From Bacillota bacterium (GTDB taxonomy: Bacteria; Bacillota; Negativicutes; Sporomusales; Sporomusaceae): a stretch of 17,159 nt of DNA. The stretch covers positions 1 through 17,159 of the forward strand of contig JAEWGR010000109.1 in assembly GCA_023388195.1 (NCBI GenBank), given 5' to 3'. Both the position numbers and the translations under genes were made by a program. Below, piece after piece: positions 14,809 to 17,159 of this stretch. Under the pieces are notes generated by a model, which was given only the letters and a program-made list of their open reading frames with translations, made no database searches and was not told the DNA's origin. The stretch's first letter is position 1. Each line of letters starts with the position of its first letter.

Positions 14809-15585
14809 TTGGCGAAGATTGAAATAAATAATTTATGCAAAAGCTTTCAGGATCCACAGGGACAATCACTTGATGTACTTGTCGACGTTAATCTGGAGAT
14901 AGCCGCAGGCGAGTTCCTATGCCTGCTGGGGCCAAGCGGTTGCGGCAAGACAACCCTGATGAACCTGATGGCGGGGTTTGAGAAACCCACACAAGGTACT
15001 CTGACAATCGACGGCTTGCCTGTCAGCCGTCCTGACCCCAAGCACATTACTATATTTCAGGACTATGGACTGTTCCCCTGGCGGAATGTTCTCGGCAATG
15101 TTGTCTTTGGCCTTGAGGCCAAGGGAATGAATAAGAAGGCAGCGCAAGAAAAGGCGGAAGAATATCTGGAATTAGTGGGTTTAACTCAGTTTTCCCGGAG
15201 TTTTCCCGGACAGCTCTCCGGTAGTATGAAGCAGCGGGTGGCTATCGCCAGAGCACTGGCCGTCGAGCCTGACATCATTTTTATGGATGAACCTTTTGCT
15301 GCCCTGGATGCGTTTACCCGCTACCGGCTTCAGGATGAGGTACTAAGGATTTGGCTGGAAAAGAAACCTACGATTATATTTGTCACCCATGATATTGATG
15401 AGGCTGTATACCTGGCCCAGCGGCTTGCTATCATGACCCCTAATCCGGGGCGGATTCAGCGAATTATTGATATTAAGCTGCCCAGGCCGTGCAACCGGGG
15501 TGACGCCGGTCTTGTTGCCTACCGGCAGCAGGTTTTTCAGGAATTTGAGTTGGTTCATGCCGTTAGTAATGACTATAGTATTTAA
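14809..15585 (+). CDS. NitT/TauT-type ABC transporter ATP-binding protein
   Basis: A 258-residue ATPase that powers the importer. Walker A is GPSGCGKTT (41-49), the Q-loop glutamine is Q84 (IFQDYGLFPW), Walker B is DIIFMDE (155-161), the D-loop follows as ALD, and the switch histidine is H194 (VTHDIDEA). The signature is LSGSMKQR instead of the usual LSGGMKQR. Ser in that place occurs in other ABC ATPases, so the protein should still work. The start is TTG 14809, with a near-perfect AAAGGAGGTGA (14793-14803) in front. Close relatives are SsuB, TauB and NrtD. No C-terminal regulatory domain is present. Confidence 0.93.
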   Translation: MAKIEINNLCKSFQDPQGQSLDVLVDVNLEIAAGEFLCLLGPSGCGKTTLMNLMAGFEKPTQGTLTIDGLPVSRPDPKHITIFQDYGLFPWRNVLGNVVFGLEAKGMNKKAAQEKAEEYLELVGLTQFSRSFPGQLSGSMKQRVAIARALAVEPDIIFMDEPFAALDAFTRYRLQDEVLRIWLEKKPTIIFVTHDIDEAVYLAQRLAIMTPNPGRIQRIIDIKLPRPCNRGDAGLVAYRQQVFQEFELVHAVSNDYSI

Positions 15586-15608
15586 GAGTTAGCGATATAG
15601 GAGGGACT

Positions 15609-16436
15609 ATGGTGCAGCTTAACGAAAAATTGGACAATCTAACACAGATGTTAAAAGAAATGGGTACTGTGATTGTTGCATTCTCAGGTGGCGTTGACAG
15701 CAGTTTCTTAGCAGCAGCGGCGCAGCGGGCCCTGGGGGATAAAGCTGTGGCTGTGACTGCGTATTCAGAGACGTTGCCAGAATCGGAGCGGCAGGAGGCA
15801 ATCACTATTGCCCAGCAGATCGGCATTCGCCATGTGCTTTTGCATATCAGCGAACTGGTCAGTGAGGATTTTGTGGCCAATACCCCGGATCGTTGCTATT
15901 ATTGTAAAAAAGAACGCTTTGATGCTCTGCGGCAGTGGGCTGACGAGCAGGCGATCGCCTGGGTGCTGGAAGGCTCAAATGCCGACGATCAATCAGATTA
16001 CCGGCCAGGTATGCGGGCTGTTGATGAACTGGCCGGCGTTCGCAGTCCCTTGCTGGAGGCAGGTCTAACCAAGGATGAAATCCGGACCTTGTCCCGTGAA
16101 TGGGGTGTGCCTACCTGGAACAAACCCAGTGCCGCCTGTCTGTCCTCCCGCGTTGCTTACGGCTTGCCGATTACAGCCGAACGGCTGAAGCAGATTGAGC
16201 TGGCGGAAGCGTATGTAAAACAATTCTGTAGTGGGCAGATCCGGGTTCGGCATCACGACAATCTGGCCCGCATTGAGGTGTCGCCTGCCGATATCCCTAT
16301 ATTGGCTGATCCGGAGAAAGCGACATTAATTAACGAAGAACTGCGCAAACTGGGCTTTACCTATGTCACTCTGGATTTATCGGGTTATCGTACCGGCAGC
16401 ATGAATGCTGTTTTGAATTTGAAAGCCAAACAATAA
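15609..16436 (+). CDS. larE: LarE-like ATP-dependent sacrificial sulfur transferase
   Basis: A 275-residue PP-loop ATP pyrophosphatase. The PP-loop is FSGGVDSSF (25-33). Family stretches include DRCYYCKKERF (C96, C99), GSNADDQSDYRPGMRA (122-137) and KPSAACLSSRVAYG (C177). LarE adenylates a carboxylate of a nicotinate-derived precursor and inserts sulfur for the nickel-pincer cofactor of lactate racemase. Types with the extra C-x-x-C plus C177 are reported to bind a [4Fe-4S] cluster and act catalytically rather than sacrificing their own cysteine. No larA, larB or larC is present in the window. It lies 23 bases after the ABC ATPase gene in the same operon as cooS. It has a good GGAGGG site (15600-15605) before ATG 15609. 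A role in sulfur delivery for the CooS-like system is a guess. Confidence 0.88.
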   Translation: MVQLNEKLDNLTQMLKEMGTVIVAFSGGVDSSFLAAAAQRALGDKAVAVTAYSETLPESERQEAITIAQQIGIRHVLLHISELVSEDFVANTPDRCYYCKKERFDALRQWADEQAIAWVLEGSNADDQSDYRPGMRAVDELAGVRSPLLEAGLTKDEIRTLSREWGVPTWNKPSAACLSSRVAYGLPITAERLKQIELAEAYVKQFCSGQIRVRHHDNLARIEVSPADIPILADPEKATLINEELRKLGFTYVTLDLSGYRTGSMNAVLNLKAKQ

Positions 16437-16455
16437 TGTGTTAGTCATGTGAGGA

Positions 16456-16524
16456 GAAACGCAAAGCTGCGATGTTTCAATAGCCCAGAACACTCCTATT
16501 TAATTTTAGAAGTGTTTTGGGCTA
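16456..16524 (+). terminator. Hairpin pair after larE
   Basis: TAGCCCAGAACACT (16481-16494) pairs with AGTGTTTTGGGCTA (16511-16524) over 14 bp with one G-U pair and a 16-base loop. A weaker GAAAC/GTTTC hairpin at 16456-16478 precedes it. There is no T-run after it, so it may be an RNA-stabilising 3' end or a factor-dependent terminator. The rest of the gap to 16660 shows no clear gene. Confidence 0.5.
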
Positions 16525-16660
16525 ACATGCTGTTTGAGGCGAAGCTGAGCCGGCCGGTTTTTAATAGCAATATAAATATTTATTTTACGTGGCAGGAATA
16601 TCAGTCTTTATATGGAAATAAAAGGTAATGGACAAGCTGGCCAAGAAGAGGGGTGTTACA

Positions 16661-16825
16661 ATGAATAATCAAGCACAGCCGCTGTTAGTTCCATTTAAGT
16701 GTGACAAGTGCGGCAAAGTACTGGCTTGGGCATTGCCCGAAGCTACAGTTTGCTGCAAACAATGCGGTAAATGGGTTAATAATAATTCTGGTGCAGAAAA
16801 CGCTGAGAAGGCAATTACGGCATAA
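16661..16825 (+). CDS. Small zinc-ribbon protein
   Basis: A 54-residue protein with two cysteine pairs, C14-x-x-C17 (CDKCGK) and C32-x-x-C35 (CKQCGK, with C31 adjacent), spaced like a zinc-ribbon. GAGGGGTG just before ATG 16661 supports this start; an in-frame ATG at 16628 has its ribosome site too close. The short segment between the knuckles (VLAWALPEATVC) and a polar C-terminal tail complete it. Such proteins often bind nucleic acid or other proteins, but the function is unknown. It is flanked by a hairpin and by the tRNA promoter, so it probably stands alone. Confidence 0.65.
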   Translation: MNNQAQPLLVPFKCDKCGKVLAWALPEATVCCKQCGKWVNNNSGAENAEKAITA

Positions 16826-16835
16826 CCTGGCCTGG

Positions 16836-16856
16836 CGAATAAAATTCGTATTTTTT
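16836..16856 (+). terminator. Short terminator after the zinc-ribbon gene
   Basis: CGAAT (16836-16840) and ATTCG (16844-16848) form a 5-bp stem with an AAA loop, followed by TATTTTTT. The stem is short, so confidence is limited. Confidence 0.45.
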
Positions 16857-16859
16857 CAT

Positions 16860-16889
16860 TTGACAAATTGCTAATAGGTGTTGTATAAT
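16860..16889 (+). promoter_or_regulatory. Consensus promoter of the tRNA unit
   Basis: TTGACA (16860-16865) and TATAAT (16884-16889) are both perfect consensus boxes, separated by 18 bases. The predicted start near 16896 lies about 28 bases before the first tRNA. Confidence 0.85.
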
Positions 16890-16923
16890 GTCAATTGTGA
16901 CGTTAAGCGTTGCAAGTTTTTAT

Positions 16924-16999
16924 TGGGGCGTAGCCAAGCTGGTAAGGCACGGGACTCTGACTCCCGCATTCGTAGGTTCAAGTCCTGCCGCCCTAGCCA
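16924..16999 (+). tRNA. tRNA-Gln (anticodon CUG)
   Basis: The 76 bases fold into a standard cloverleaf. The acceptor stem is TGGGGCG with CGCCCTA, the D stem GCC/GGC, and the anticodon stem CGGGA/TCCCG around the loop CTCTGAC, so the anticodon is CTG and reads CAG. The T arm GTAGG-TTCAAGT-CCTGC follows, and CCA is encoded. It is a second-type isoacceptor; the main UUG tRNA is expected elsewhere. Confidence 0.95.
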
Positions 17000-17002
17000 T
17001 TC

Positions 17003-17078
<76 letters not shown>

Positions 17079-17090
17079 GAAGAAATCGTG

Positions 17091-17122
17091 GCTTTCCGGA
17101 CTTAGTTCCGGAAAGCTTTTTT
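17091..17122 (+). terminator. Rho-independent terminator of the tRNA unit
   Basis: GCTTTCCGGA (17091-17100) and TCCGGAAAGC (17107-17116) form a perfect 10-bp stem with a 6-base loop, followed by six T's. It closes the two-tRNA transcript. After it the window ends without a visible gene. Confidence 0.92.
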
Positions 17123-17159
17123 ATTTCTACAACAACCGTACAACAACGGGAGAGAGAAG

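Noticed and set aside
15208..15234. LSGS instead of LSGG in the ABC signature as a sign of an inactive ATPase
   Set aside because: All other catalytic motifs are intact and Ser at this place occurs in other ABC ATPases; not evidence of loss of function.

Overview
The window looks like a chromosomal segment of an anaerobic, Gram-negative-type Firmicute of the Negativicutes, probably near Sporomusa or Pelosinus. This is inferred from the gene set (buk-ptb-iorAB, CooS, a small siroheme-type reductase, LarE, CBO0543-like membrane proteins), the strong AGGAGG-type ribosome binding sites and TTG starts, and a GC content near 50%. No marker gene fixes the species.

Layout. 1-183 is the end of a chemotaxis receptor gene. 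221-4635 is a plus-strand energy operon: butyrate kinase, phosphate butyryltransferase and both subunits of an indolepyruvate:ferredoxin oxidoreductase. Together they can turn 2-oxo acids from amino acids into acyl-CoA, acyl phosphate and finally acid plus ATP. 4789-6457 is a divergent pair, an ArsR-type regulator and a small siroheme/4Fe-4S sulfite/nitrite reductase-like protein, with an inverted repeat between them. 6495-7673 holds two tandem paralogous membrane proteins on the minus strand; they converge on the reductase gene at an 18-bp perfect hairpin that contains both stop codons. 7919-9208 encodes a membrane-anchored ankyrin-repeat protein and 9383-10669 an O-acetylhomoserine sulfhydrylase (metY).

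11075-16436 is the most interesting part. It is a tight five-gene plus-strand operon: a CooS-family protein, a Tat-exported lipoprotein binding protein with permease and ATPase of a NitT/TauT-type ABC importer, and a LarE-like sulfur transferase. The CooS protein keeps all B- and D-cluster cysteines. By my alignment from memory it has Asp349 where true CO dehydrogenases have one of the C-cluster cysteines, and it has lost part of the histidine proton path. That places it with deviant CooS proteins such as CooS-V of Carboxydothermus hydrogenoformans, which carries an Fe-S-O hybrid cluster and is not a CO dehydrogenase. I propose that the operon imports a small, unidentified compound and reduces it on this hybrid cluster, with LarE perhaps helping with sulfur chemistry. 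A promoter with an overlapping perfect inverted repeat and a leader hairpin precede the operon.

16661-17122 contains a small zinc-ribbon protein and a two-tRNA unit (Gln-CUG, Lys-CUU) with its own consensus promoter and terminator.
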